A stretch of DNA of 64,000 bases from Streptomyces cyaneus (GTDB lineage: Bacteria > Actinomycetota > Actinomycetes > Streptomycetales > Streptomycetaceae). The position numbers and the translations under genes are program-made. The stretch lies in the NCBI RefSeq assembly GCF_004028635.1, contig NZ_RQJW01000003.1, positions 1,405,983 through 1,469,982 on the forward strand, written 5' to 3'. Of the stretch, positions 33,790-42,022 are shown piece after piece; position 1 is the first letter of the stretch; each line of letters begins with the position of its first letter. Below the pieces are notes generated by a model. The model saw only the letters and a list, made by a program, of their open reading frames with translations, did not search any database and was not told the origin of the DNA.

Positions 33790-35121
33790 CTATACGTAAC
33801 TCCTCGCTGGTGCGGGGCCGATGGCGGAGGCCACCGCATCCGCCAGCGGTCCGGCCTCGTCCGTACCCAGGGTCGAGATCGTGATGCGGATCCCGGGCGG
33901 CGCGCTCATCCGGAACCGCGCCCCGGGGGAGACCGCCCAACCGGCGTGCAGCAGGCGGGCCACGGCGCCCGTCTCGTCGGGGACCGGGATCCAGACGTTC
34001 AGGCCGCTGCGCCCGTAGGCCTCGACCCCGCGTTCGGCCAGCGCCCTCAGCAGCAGGTCGCGTCGGCTGCCGTACGCCGCCGCCACCGCGGTCGGGTCCT
34101 GGGCGTCGTCGGTCCACAGCCGTACCACGGCCCGCTGCTGGAGCCGGCTCACCCAGCCGGGCCCGAGGCACTGCCGGCCGCGCACCCGGTCGACGGTGAC
34201 GGGGTCCCCGGTGAGTACGGCGAGCCGCAGGTCGGGGCCGTACGCCTTGGCGACCGAGCGGACGAAGGTCCAACTGCGGGTGGTGCCGGCCAGGGGGTGC
34301 AGGGGCAGGTCGACGATGCCGTGGCCGTGGTCGTCCTCGATCAGCAGGATCTCCGGGTGCTCGCGGAGCACGGAACGCAGGGCAAGCGCGCGCGTGGCGC
34401 TCACCACGGCACCCGTGGGATTCTGCGCGCGGTCGGTGACGATCAGGGCGCGGGCCCCGGCGTCGAGGGCTCGCCGTACGTCGTCGGGCAGCGGCCCGTC
34501 GTCGTCGACGCCGACCGGGACCGTGCGCAACCCCAGTGCCGGGATCAGATCCAGCAGGCTGCCCCAGCCCGGGTCCTCGACAGCGACGGTATCCCCGGGC
34601 TTGAGGTGGGCCACGAGGACGCGCTCGATGGCGTCGAGCGACCCGGCGGCAACGACCAGCGGCCCCTCCGGCACCCCGTCGGCGGCCATCCGGTCCCGGG
34701 CGATCCGCGCCAACTCCGGCTCCACGGGATCGTCCCCGTACAACACCGGCTCCCGGTCACTCTGCTCGGCCGCGGCCACGAAAGCCTTCGCCAACGAGGG
34801 CAGCAGCGCCGGGTCGGGGTTGCCGCTCGCCACGTCACGCACACCCTCGGGCACTTCCACCCGGACGTACTCGCGCCCGGTCGTGGCCGGCCTGGGCCGC
34901 ACCCGGCTTCCCCGGCGGCCCGCGGTCTCGATCACCCCGCGCTCACGCAGGATGCGATACGCGGCGGCGACCGTATTGGGATTCACGCCCAGCTCGATCG
35001 CCAACTCCCGCATGGGCGGCAGCAGTTGACCCGGCCCCATCTCCCCGGACCCGACCGCACGCTCGACGCTCGCCGCGATCTCGGCTGCGCGTCGCCCTTC
35101 GATCCGATATTCTCCTAGCAC
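33790..35121 (-). CDS. MocR-type GntR/aminotransferase regulator
   Basis: The 443-residue protein joins a GntR winged helix (about residues 10-75, PPMRELAIELGVNPNTVAAAYRIL) to a PLP-dependent aminotransferase-like domain. The latter has ASGNPDPALLPSL, the NPTGAVVS loop and SVAKAYGPDLRLAVL, whose lysine is the expected PLP attachment site. MocR proteins sense PLP or an amino acid. It is divergent from PPOX and PaiB genes, suggesting control of flavin- or B6-linked enzymes. Its GTG start has no ribosome binding site, but TAATCT lies a few bases upstream, so the transcript may be leaderless. Confidence 0.92.
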   Translation of the reverse strand: MLGEYRIEGRRAAEIAASVERAVGSGEMGPGQLLPPMRELAIELGVNPNTVAAAYRILRERGVIETAGRRGSRVRPRPATTGREYVRVEVPEGVRDVASGNPDPALLPSLAKAFVAAAEQSDREPVLYGDDPVEPELARIARDRMAADGVPEGPLVVAAGSLDAIERVLVAHLKPGDTVAVEDPGWGSLLDLIPALGLRTVPVGVDDDGPLPDDVRRALDAGARALIVTDRAQNPTGAVVSATRALALRSVLREHPEILLIEDDHGHGIVDLPLHPLAGTTRSWTFVRSVAKAYGPDLRLAVLTGDPVTVDRVRGRQCLGPGWVSRLQQRAVVRLWTDDAQDPTAVAAAYGSRRDLLLRALAERGVEAYGRSGLNVWIPVPDETGAVARLLHAGWAVSPGARFRMSAPPGIRITISTLGTDEAGPLADAVASAIGPAPARSYV

Positions 35122-35132
35122 AAACCAGATTA

Positions 35133-35144
35133 TGCACTAGTGCA
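35133..35144. promoter_or_regulatory. Palindrome in the MocR/PPOX divergent promoter
   Basis: TGCACTAGTGCA is a perfect 12-bp palindrome between start codons that are only 35 bases apart. It overlaps the possible -10 of the MocR gene and lies just before the PPOX ribosome binding site, so a bound MocR dimer would affect both genes. Confidence 0.65.
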
Positions 35145-35156
35145 ATGGAGAGCGCA

Positions 35157-35840
35157 ATGCAGGAGACCCGGCAGCCGACGTCGCCGACCGCCGCCTACAC
35201 GCCGACCGACCGCACCGTCCCCACGCGCTCCCCGGACCGGGCGTCGTACGACAAGGAGCTGGTGCACGCGATCCTCGACGAGGCCTATGTCTGCCATCTC
35301 GGTTTCGTGCGAGACGGCGTGCCGGTCGTACTGCCCACGCTGTTCGGCCGGGTGGGCGAGACGCTCTACGTGCACGGCTCGACGGGTTCGCGCCCGCTGC
35401 GGATGACCGGCCAGGCCGACCCGGGGCTGCCGGTGTGTCTGACGGTCACGCATGTCGACGCGCTGATCCTGGCCCGCTCCGCCTTCCACCACTCGATCAA
35501 CTACCGGTCCGTGGTGGTGCACGGCCTCGCGTACGACGTGACGGACCCCGAGGAGAAGCGGGTCGCCCTCGATGCCCTGGTCGACCACGTGGTGCCGGGC
35601 CGGTCGGCCGACTCCCGCCCCGCCAACAAGAAGGAACTGGCCGCCACCGCCGTCATCCGCCTCGACCTGAACGAGGTGTCCGCCAAGCTCCGCACCGGCG
35701 GTGTGAACGACGAGCCCGAGGACCTCGCCCTCCCCCACTGGGCCGGCGTCGTCCCGCTGCGCAAGGGCTACGACGCGCCCGTCGGGGACCCCGACCTGGC
35801 CCCGGGCACCGAGCTCCCCGACTATCTCGGATCCCTGTGA
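35157..35840 (+). CDS. PPOX-family flavin-nucleotide-binding protein (Nim-like)
   Basis: The 227-residue protein has the FMN split barrel of pyridoxamine-oxidase-like/nitroimidazole-reductase proteins. LDEAYVCHLGFVRDGVPVVLPT, then LYVHGSTGSRPLRM and NYRSVVVHG are family marks; VIRLDLNEVSAKLRTGG closes the barrel. The activity is unknown; Nim members reduce nitroimidazoles. GGAG lies six bases before the ATG at 35157. Its stop shares one base with the next ATG (TGATG), so it is coupled to the PaiB-like gene, and it is divergent from a MocR regulator. Confidence 0.84.
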   Translation: MQETRQPTSPTAAYTPTDRTVPTRSPDRASYDKELVHAILDEAYVCHLGFVRDGVPVVLPTLFGRVGETLYVHGSTGSRPLRMTGQADPGLPVCLTVTHVDALILARSAFHHSINYRSVVVHGLAYDVTDPEEKRVALDALVDHVVPGRSADSRPANKKELAATAVIRLDLNEVSAKLRTGGVNDEPEDLALPHWAGVVPLRKGYDAPVGDPDLAPGTELPDYLGSL

Positions 35841-36472
35841 TGCTGATCCACCCCTGGGACGCGCCCCGCGACGACGCGGAGTGGCAGCGGTGGCTGGACG
35901 TCCACGACTTCGGGCAGCTCGTCGTCAACGGGCTGGACGGCGAGCCGCCCCATGTCCAGCCGCTGCACTTCACCTACGACGCCGAGCGCGGTGAGGTCGT
36001 CACACATCTGGCCCGCCCCAATCCGATGTGGCCGGCGCTGCTGGCGAACCCGGAGGTCGTGCTGAGCGTGGTCGACGATTACGTGTACGTGCCCGGCCCC
36101 TGGCAGGCGGCACCGGATCAACCGTCCGAGCACGGAGAGCCGACCAGCTTCTACGCGGCGGTCCAACTCCGGTGCCGGGCCCTCGTCGTGGACGATCCCA
36201 CCGAGAAGGCGGCCCTGCTCAACCGCCAGGTCGGTCACTTCCAGCCGGAGGGCGGTTCGGCGGAGGTGGCGGTCGGTGAAGCGCCGTACGGCAGGCTGCT
36301 GTCCGGCATCCGCGGGCTGCGGCTCGAAGTGACCGGTGTGCGCGCGAAGTTCAAGTTCGGGGGCAGGCGGTCGGGCGAGGTCCAGGACCGGATCGCGGGG
36401 AAGCTGGCGGGCCGGGCGGGTCCGCGTGACGCGGCGGCGCTCGAGCACATGCTGCGCCGCCGACCGGCCTGA
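35840..36472 (+). CDS. PaiB-type FMN-binding protein, second paralogue
   Basis: The 210-residue protein is close in sequence to the one at 26.2 kb: MLIHPWDAP, HDFGQLVVNGLDGEPPHVQPLHFTYD, YVPGPWQAAP, LLSGIRGLRLEVTGVRAKFKFGG. The same FMN-binding fold is expected. Here it is coupled to a PPOX gene and placed under a MocR regulator, while the other copy goes with an exporter and a B3/B4 domain. The two copies have probably been recruited to different chemistry. The reaction is unknown. Confidence 0.86.
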   Translation: MLIHPWDAPRDDAEWQRWLDVHDFGQLVVNGLDGEPPHVQPLHFTYDAERGEVVTHLARPNPMWPALLANPEVVLSVVDDYVYVPGPWQAAPDQPSEHGEPTSFYAAVQLRCRALVVDDPTEKAALLNRQVGHFQPEGGSAEVAVGEAPYGRLLSGIRGLRLEVTGVRAKFKFGGRRSGEVQDRIAGKLAGRAGPRDAAALEHMLRRRPA

Positions 36473-36492
36473 CGATGCCGGCTTCGCGGCGA

Positions 36493-36525
36493 AGGGGCCC
36501 CTCACCCGTGTGGTGCGGGGCCCCT
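36493..36525. terminator. Bidirectional terminator between PaiB and EamA genes
   Basis: GGGGCCCC (36494-36501) and GGGGCCCC (36517-36524) pair across a 15-base loop between convergent genes. The same octamer forms the terminator after galU. Confidence 0.65.
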
Positions 36526-36530
36526 CGGCG

Positions 36531-37511
36531 TCACGCCGGCAGCGGTTCCCGCTCCTGCTCCTCCTCCCGTTCCCGCCGCGCCCCGCGTGTCTCCGCCACC
36601 GCGAGACCCGCGACCGACCCGAGCATCAGCAGGGTGCCGGCGAGGGTCGGCGCCGTCAGGTGTTCGCCGAGCAGGACGACGGCGAGCACCGTCGCGCTGA
36701 CCGGCTCCAGCAGCATGATCACGGACACGGTGGCCGACCGTACGGCGGCCGCGCCCGCGAAGTAGAGGGCGTACGCGAGAGCCGTGGGCACGGCAGCGAT
36801 GTACGCCAGCAGCCAGCCGAGCCGGGCCAAGTCGGCCGTGTGCGGCAGCAGTCCCTCGGCGAGGGCGAGTGGCAGCAGGCACAGGCTGGTGACCGCGAAG
36901 GCCCAGACGGTCGTACCGGCGGCGTCGGCCCCGCCGTCGCGGCCCCACTTGCGGGTCAGCAGGGTCATCACGCAGTACCCGGCCGCGGACACCAGCGCGA
37001 GGAGCACGCCCCACGGTCGTACGGTCGCGCCCTCGCCGCCCAGCGCGAGCACCGCGAGCCCGGTGAGCGCACCGGCCACCGCCACGACGCCCCCGCGGCC
37101 GAGCCGCTCGCCCAGTGTCAGCCGGGCGCCGAGCGCGATGAGCACGGGTCCGGCACCCAGGGTGACGACGGTGCCCACGGCCAGTCCGGTGGCCTCGACG
37201 GCCGCGAAGTAGGCGGTCTGGAACACCGCGAGCCCGACACCCGTGACTCCGGCCCGCAGCGCCTTGCGGCCGAGGGGTTCGGATACGGCGGCGGTCAGCT
37301 GTGCGGGCCGGGCACGCGGACGCAGGACGCGGACGGCGAGGAGCAGCACGAAGCCGACCGCGCAGCGCCAGAAGGAGAGGGCGATCGGCCCCATGTCGCT
37401 GGTCCGGTAGACCAGTGAGGCGGCCGCGCCGGCGGTGCCCCAGGCGGCACCGGCAACGATCAGATAGAGGAGGCCTCGCCCGATGGGCAGGCCGGAGTCA
37501 GTGTTCGACAC
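36531..37511 (-). CDS. EamA/DMT-family exporter
   Basis: The 326-residue protein has ten hydrophobic segments in two EamA repeats: IVAGAAWGTAGAAASLVYR, TVVTLGAGPVLIALGARLTLGERLG, then VIMLLEPVSATVLAVVLLGE. A charged C-terminal tail follows (REREEEQERE). It is similar to metabolite exporters of the RhtA type; the substrate is unknown. The GTG start is in good position. It lies downstream of another EamA gene on the same strand across a 209-base gap with a hairpin, so co-transcription is uncertain. Confidence 0.87.
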   Translation of the reverse strand: MSNTDSGLPIGRGLLYLIVAGAAWGTAGAAASLVYRTSDMGPIALSFWRCAVGFVLLLAVRVLRPRARPAQLTAAVSEPLGRKALRAGVTGVGLAVFQTAYFAAVEATGLAVGTVVTLGAGPVLIALGARLTLGERLGRGGVVAVAGALTGLAVLALGGEGATVRPWGVLLALVSAAGYCVMTLLTRKWGRDGGADAAGTTVWAFAVTSLCLLPLALAEGLLPHTADLARLGWLLAYIAAVPTALAYALYFAGAAAVRSATVSVIMLLEPVSATVLAVVLLGEHLTAPTLAGTLLMLGSVAGLAVAETRGARREREEEQEREPLPA

Positions 37512-37663
37512 GAGTTGTTCTCCGCAGACGCGCGAGTGCGCGGAAGTTCGGGAAGGAGCCCCGGGTCAGCGGGGTCCGTGGACTTCTTCTGCGGGCAGCA
37601 CCGTTCCGCCCGGCGATGCGCGGGTTCAGTTCCCGTCAGGCATCGGGGCGCGGCTTCCGGAGG

Positions 37664-37690
37664 GCCCGCCTCAGGCGGCCGGAGGCGGAA
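37664..37690 (-). terminator. Possible terminator between two EamA genes
   Basis: On the minus strand a CCGCCT/AGGCGG hairpin, with flanking CCGG pairing, lies in the 209 bases after the upstream EamA stop. Its strength is uncertain. Confidence 0.35.
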
Positions 37691-37720
37691 GAACGAGTGT
37701 CGAAGGCATGGTCACGCAGC

Positions 37721-38713
37721 TTATGCAACGTTTCCGCGGGCGGACAATTCCCTTTCCGGGCCGCCACTCGCCACCGGCTCGGCGGGGCTTTTGGCGGGCG
37801 CGGACGACTGCGCGATGAAGGCGCCGGCCAGGACGATCGCGCCGCCGACGATCTGCGGCGCGGAGAGGTGCTCGCCGAGCAGGAACCAGGCGAGGACGGT
37901 CGCGATGACGGCCTCCAGGCACGCCACCACTCCCGCGACCTGCGGCGAGAGCCGTCGCACGGAGAGCACACCGGTGACGTAGGCGACGACCGTGGCGACC
38001 AGCACGATCCAGGCCAGCAGCAGGGCGGCGGCGACCGGGGTGCCGTTCATGTGGGCAGTGCCGGCGAGGACCGACCAGTCCATGTTCCAGGGGCGGGCGA
38101 CGACGGTGAGGACGGCGGCGCCGACGAGCAGGCCGTACGCGATGACGCCGAGCGGGTCGGGCGCTGCCTCGCCGGAGTCGCTGCCCTGGTCGGACAGGAC
38201 GAAGTAGCCGACCTGGCAGCAGGCGGCGCCGAGCGCGAGGAGCAGGCCGAGGGCGTCGAAGCTCAGGCCCGACCAGACCTCGACGACGCAGGCGAGGCCC
38301 CCGACCGCGAGGACCACGCCGAGCGCGGCCGCACGCGTCACCGGAAGCCGCTGCACGAACCGCACCCAGCCGAGCACCAGGGCGGGGGCGAAGTACTCGA
38401 CGAGCAGCGCGACACCGACCGGTATCCGGGAGATCGAGGCGAAGTAGAACGCCTGTACTCCGGCCACGCCGAGCAGGCCGAACCCGGCGAGCAGCGCGGG
38501 ACGGCTGCGCAGCAGCGCACTGTGGCGCACGGCGAGCGGCAGCATCACCAGGGCGGCGCCGGCCACGCGCAACCACACCACATGGAGCGGGTCGAGCCCC
38601 GCCTCGATCAGCGGCTTGGCCGCGACACCCGACCCACCGAAGGCGACCGCGGACCCGATCGCCAGCCCGAGCCCGACGCCCTTGCCACGGCCGAACTGAC
38701 TGCTTTCAGACAT
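37721..38713 (-). CDS. EamA/DMT-family exporter (RhtA-like)
   Basis: The 330-residue protein has ten hydrophobic segments: LGLAIGSAVAFGGSGVAAKPLI, FYFASISRIPVGVALLVEYFAPALVLGW in the first repeat and VRRLSPQVAGVVACLEAVIATVLAWFLLGEHL in the second. The PVGVALLVEYFAP segment resembles RhtA, the threonine/homoserine exporter, but a substrate cannot be claimed. The ATG at 38713 is preferred over a GTG at 38725; neither has a ribosome binding site. It is the fourth DMT exporter within 14 kb. Confidence 0.86.
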   Translation of the reverse strand: MSESSQFGRGKGVGLGLAIGSAVAFGGSGVAAKPLIEAGLDPLHVVWLRVAGAALVMLPLAVRHSALLRSRPALLAGFGLLGVAGVQAFYFASISRIPVGVALLVEYFAPALVLGWVRFVQRLPVTRAAALGVVLAVGGLACVVEVWSGLSFDALGLLLALGAACCQVGYFVLSDQGSDSGEAAPDPLGVIAYGLLVGAAVLTVVARPWNMDWSVLAGTAHMNGTPVAAALLLAWIVLVATVVAYVTGVLSVRRLSPQVAGVVACLEAVIATVLAWFLLGEHLSAPQIVGGAIVLAGAFIAQSSAPAKSPAEPVASGGPERELSARGNVA

Positions 38714-39420
38714 ACGCACGGGCACATGATGACAGGCGATGACATGAGCGTCATCCCCGATGACACCTGTCTCGCCGAGTGGACTGGGGATGGGGTGGTG
38801 TGAGGTCGGGGCTCGGGGGGGGTGAGGGTGGCTCGCGGCCGTGGGGAGGCCGCTGCTGCTGGGGGGCAGTGGCGCACAGCGGGGCGGGGAGCCCCTCGCG
38901 GCGGTGTGGGGAGCCCTCGCGGCCTGGGCGGGCAGCGGCGCACGGCCGGGCAGGGAACGGCTCGCGGCAGGGGTGGGGTGGGGCGCACGGCGGGGGTGGG
39001 CTGCCCGCCGCCGGGATGGGTAGCGGCCCCACGGCCGGGCGGGGAGCCTCTAGCAGCCCGAATGGACAGCAGCCCACGGCACCGGGCGGGGAGCAGCTCG
39101 CGGTGGGGACGTAGGAGCTGGGGCCGGACGGAATGCTGGGCGGCGTCGGCCCAACGGGCGGCGAAGGCCCAACGAGGGAACACGTCAGGACACCGGCCGG
39201 CGAAGGTCCAACGGCGGGACACGTCGGGAAGCCAGGTGACGAGGGCTCAGCGGCAGGACGCGTCGGGATGCCAGGCGGCGAAGGCCCGGCCGGGCGGATA
39301 GCCGCGCACCGGGCCGCGAGGGTTCAGCTGCGCCAGACCTGCCGCACCAGGCGGCCAAGGTCCAGCCGGGGCAGAGTCGGCGCGCCGGGCGGCGAGGTCC
39401 AGCGCGCCGAGGGTGTCGAC
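38714..39420. repeat. Repeat-rich intergenic region with a 39-bp minisatellite
   Basis: These 700 bases hold no gene I can support. 38810-39110 is G-rich with irregular GGGGAGCCCTCGCGGC-like words. 39161-39297 is a tandem repeat with period exactly 39 bp (units at 39161, 39200, 39239 and a partial one at 39278). Because 39 is a multiple of three, all frames stay open and give false repetitive ORFs on both strands. Confidence 0.75.
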
Positions 39421-39981
39421 CTAGCTGGCCCGTTCGCCGTCGGCGGCGTACTCGTCCCGTCGTTGGTCGATACCGGCGCGTACCGCGTTCGCGTCGATGC
39501 CGGCGCGGGCGAGAACCTCCACGGCGCGTGCCTGCGGGTCCGTCACGATCGCCGCGAGGAGATCGATGCCGCGGGCACGTGGATCGCCACGCAGGGCGGC
39601 GCGTCGGCCGGCGTACTCCATGGCGCTCGCCGCCAACGGGGAGAAGCCCTCGCCGTCCAGCACCACGGGGACGGCGCCGGAGTCCTCGACGGTGCCCTGC
39701 CAGCGCAGGCCGTAGCCGATGCTGCGCTGCACGAGGTAGCCGAGCAGGCGAGCGATCTGGGGGCCGTCGCCGAAGACGGCGTACACGTCCGGGTCGCGCT
39801 CGAGGAGCGAGTGCAGCAGATGAGCCGTGTCGATCTGCCGGTCCCCGTCCCTGACCGCCCGGCGGCGGGCACCGGAGATCACCGCTGCCAGCTCGTCGCT
39901 GAGCCTGGCATCGTCCGCCGCGGCGTCCGGGCGCCGACAGTCCTGCTCCTGGGCCGACTGCCGGGGGATACGGGGTTGCAC
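39421..39981 (-). CDS. Clp-N-domain-only protein
   Basis: The 186-residue protein contains two Clp N-terminal (double ClpN) repeats and nothing else: LSDELAAVISGARRRAVRDGDRQIDTAHLLHSLLERDP in the first and FSPLAASAMEYAGRRAALRGD, GIDLLAAIVTDPQARAVEVLARAGID in the second. There is no AAA ATPase, so it is not an unfoldase. Such proteins may bind ClpC substrates or adaptors and modulate the ClpCP protease. The GTG start has a G-rich upstream stretch. The stop directly abuts the minisatellite region. Confidence 0.82.
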   Translation of the reverse strand: MQPRIPRQSAQEQDCRRPDAAADDARLSDELAAVISGARRRAVRDGDRQIDTAHLLHSLLERDPDVYAVFGDGPQIARLLGYLVQRSIGYGLRWQGTVEDSGAVPVVLDGEGFSPLAASAMEYAGRRAALRGDPRARGIDLLAAIVTDPQARAVEVLARAGIDANAVRAGIDQRRDEYAADGERAS

Positions 39982-40347
39982 ATCCCCACCCCATCAACCA
40001 CTTCGAGCCGAGTCATCCCCGAGAGGAAGCATTTTCGCGTCCCACACAGAGTGGACTCCCCCGGCCGAAATCTCCTCCTTACGGATGAGATCACGCCGAC
40101 CGACCCCGAGGGGCGCGCGCCGCCTTGTGTACGCGGCGGTGATACGGCTGGTGGGCTGAGCCGGCGGGCCTAGCCGGAACACAGCCGGCCGGCGGGTCCG
40201 GCCCCGAACTCGACGCGGGCGGTCGGGGACCGATCGGGCGGGCTCAGCCGACGTCTCCACATTTTCTGACGGTTCATCAGTATTGAATGTTCCACGCCCC
40301 ACGGCTACGTTCCGCGACACCGAAGCCCGAGACGAAGGGGTGGTCGC
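39982..40347. other. Intergenic region with a possible operator
   Basis: About 365 bases between divergent genes. CTGACGGTTCATCAG (40266-40280) has inverted CTGA/TCAG ends and lies in the only AT-rich patch, about 70 bases before the SRPBCC gene. Nothing else is recognisable. Confidence 0.35.
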
Positions 40348-40779
40348 ATGGCCGAAGTCAGCGCGGAGGCACACATCGAGGCACCGGCCGAGAAGATCTG
40401 GGCGCAGCTGACGGACTGGTCGGCGTACGGACAGTGGAACGCCACCCACACCAGCTTCCCGAGCGGCGGCCCCGCGGCCCTCGAAGTGGGCGGGACCTTC
40501 CAGGAGAACATGAAGCTCATGGGGTTCCCGGCCGAGGTCGAGTGGACCATCGAGGAACTGGAACCGGCGCGCCTGCTCGCCATTCGCGGCAAGGGCCCGA
40601 TGGCGGTGACCGTGGCCACGCGCTACACGCTGACCCCGGACGGCGACGGTGCCACGGCCGTGCGGATCGACGGGGAGTTCACGGGCGCGGCGGTGTCGTT
40701 GATGGCGGGCAAGCTGAAGGACTCGGCGACGGCCGCCCTGAACGAGTCGCTGCGCAAGCTGGCCGGGCTGGTGACCTGA
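40348..40779 (+). CDS. SRPBCC-family ligand-binding protein
   Basis: The 143-residue protein has the START/Bet v1 (SRPBCC) fold: EVSAEAHIEAPAEKIWAQLTDWSAYGQW at the start, then PAEVEWTIEELEPARLLAIRG and GDGATAVRIDGEFTG. AVSLMAGKLKDSATAALNESLRKL is the long C-terminal helix closing the cavity. Such proteins bind hydrophobic small molecules and some are cyclases or hydrolases. AAGGGG precedes the ATG. The function is unknown; it stands alone and ends in a bidirectional terminator. Confidence 0.84.
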   Translation: MAEVSAEAHIEAPAEKIWAQLTDWSAYGQWNATHTSFPSGGPAALEVGGTFQENMKLMGFPAEVEWTIEELEPARLLAIRGKGPMAVTVATRYTLTPDGDGATAVRIDGEFTGAAVSLMAGKLKDSATAALNESLRKLAGLVT

Positions 40780-40799
40780 ACGCCCGCACAGCACACACG

Positions 40800-40833
40800 A
40801 AGGCGCCCCGCGGATCACTCCACGGGGCACCTT
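40800..40833. terminator. Bidirectional terminator between SRPBCC and PadR genes
   Basis: AAGGCGCCCCG (40800-40810) and CGGGGCACCTT (40823-40833) pair over 11 bp with one mismatch between two convergent genes, and end in A and T runs on either side. Confidence 0.7.
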
Positions 40834-40891
40834 CACTCACGGGCGACCTCGCCCGCGGCGGGGAGGCCGCCGGCTCTTCCCACTCCTCGCC

Positions 40892-41512
40892 TCAGTCCTC
40901 GTCGGCGAGGATCAGGTACAGCTTCTTGCGGGACTCGTTGATGACGGCCAGCGCCTTCTCGCGCTGCTCCTTGTTGCCCGTCTTCCAGACCTGCCCGAAG
41001 GCCTCCATCAGACCGAAGCCGGCCTGACGGATCTCACCGAGGGCTTCCCAGTCGACGCCACGGGAGGCTTCCTCCCAGGGCGCCTCGGGCCCCGCTTCGG
41101 CTGCCTCGCGGCCCGAGTCGGTGAGCGAGAACAGCTTCTTGCCGCCCTCGGTCTCACTGGCGATCAGGCCCTCGTCCTCCAGCAGTTGGAGGGTCGGGTA
41201 CACCGAGCCGGGGCTGGGCTTCCACGCCCCGCCGCTGCGCTCGGCGATCTCCTGGATCATCTCGTAGCCGTGCATCGGGCGGTCCTTCAGCAGGGCGAGG
41301 ATCGAGGCGCGCACATCACCGCGCCGGGCCCTCCCCCGCGGTCCGCCGCGACCACCCCTCGGCCCCCAGGGGCCGGGTCCGAATCCAGGCCCACCGAACC
41401 CCGGGCCCCCGCCCGGCCCGAAGGGCCCGAAGGCGCCACGAAGCCCCTCGAAGCCGCCCCGGCCGTGGTGACCGTGCCCACCGTGTCCACGCTCGAATCC
41501 ATGGGAACGCAT
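40892..41512 (-). CDS. PadR-family regulator with a Gly/His-rich N-terminal extension
   Basis: The 206-residue protein has a PadR winged helix from about residue 65 (ASILALLKDRPMHGYEMIQEI, PSPGSVYPTLQLLEDEGLI, ESEGGKK-like wing) and a C-terminal helical dimerisation segment. The first 60 residues are an extension rich in Gly, His, Pro and Phe (GHGGHGHHGRGG, then FGPGGGPGFGGPGFGPGPW), probably disordered and able to bind metal. GGAG stands eight bases before the ATG at 41512. A CGATATATCG palindrome lies upstream, suggesting autoregulation. Confidence 0.88.
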   Translation of the reverse strand: MRSHGFERGHGGHGHHGRGGFEGLRGAFGPFGPGGGPGFGGPGFGPGPWGPRGGRGGPRGRARRGDVRASILALLKDRPMHGYEMIQEIAERSGGAWKPSPGSVYPTLQLLEDEGLIASETEGGKKLFSLTDSGREAAEAGPEAPWEEASRGVDWEALGEIRQAGFGLMEAFGQVWKTGNKEQREKALAVINESRKKLYLILADED

Positions 41513-41530
41513 CGCAATCACTCCATTCCA

Positions 41531-41565
41531 TCGTTGATCTGTCGCGATGGCTCAACGATATATCG
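41531..41565. promoter_or_regulatory. PadR autoregulatory operator
   Basis: CGATATATCG (41556-41565) is a perfect palindrome, and TCGTTGA (41531-41537) with TCAACGA (41553-41559) is an inverted pair. They lie just upstream of the PadR start. Confidence 0.5.
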
Positions 41566-41605
41566 GAATAGCTCGCATGGCAAGGATGCCGAAGCGCGCT
41601 GCTGA

Positions 41606-42022
41606 GTGCATTGGGAGTGCTGGACGGCCGTACCGGCTGGGGTGGATCACGCAGGGCCGTGCGTCGAGTTGTCGTACGTCGACGCGGTGCATGGGTGTCG
41701 TCGGGCGTCCGCTACGGGACTGCGGACGGGCCGGTTCGAGGATGTCCGTCCGGTACGCGCGCTTCGCTGGTCGCGCGGTGAGCGTCACTTCCCGGGCTGG
41801 CATTGGGCGGCGACGACCGGGCGGCACGTCGGCTTCGAGTCGTGGCTGGAGCGGGACCAGTTGCTGCTGATCGACTTCGACCCGAGCGTGGTGATGATTG
41901 GCTCGCAGCCGTTCTGGCTGCACTGGCATGACGGCGAGCGGGAGCGTCGTCACGCCCCGGACTACTTCGTCCGCCGCGCGGACGGCTCCGTCCGGTGGCT
42001 GTCGCGCTACCGGCATCCACGG
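41606..42022 (+). pseudogene. Truncated TnsA-like transposase endonuclease
   Basis: The frame encodes the N-terminal nuclease domain of TnsA-like proteins: ERHFPGWHWAATTGRHVGFE, SWLERDQLLLIDFDPSVVMI, SQPFWLHWHDGERERRHAPD, YFVRRADGS. The Glu of ESWLERD and Asp of HAPDYF are two of the three catalytic residues; the third, a lysine after VVVD, is missing because the gene breaks off at RWL near 42000. Directly after the break comes a sequence that looks like a transposon end. No TnsB, TnsC or TniQ gene remains, so this is a relic. Confidence 0.72.

Noticed and set aside
37600..37640. T-arm-like sequence GGGTTCAGTTCCCG, considered as a tRNA or T-box
   Set aside because: No acceptor, D or anticodon arms can be formed around it and no T-box antiterminator sequence is visible.
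38751..39301. Repetitive open frames on both strands in the 38.8-39.3 kb region
   Set aside because: They arise because the DNA is GC-rich and the minisatellite period is divisible by three. No ribosome binding site, no plausible fold.
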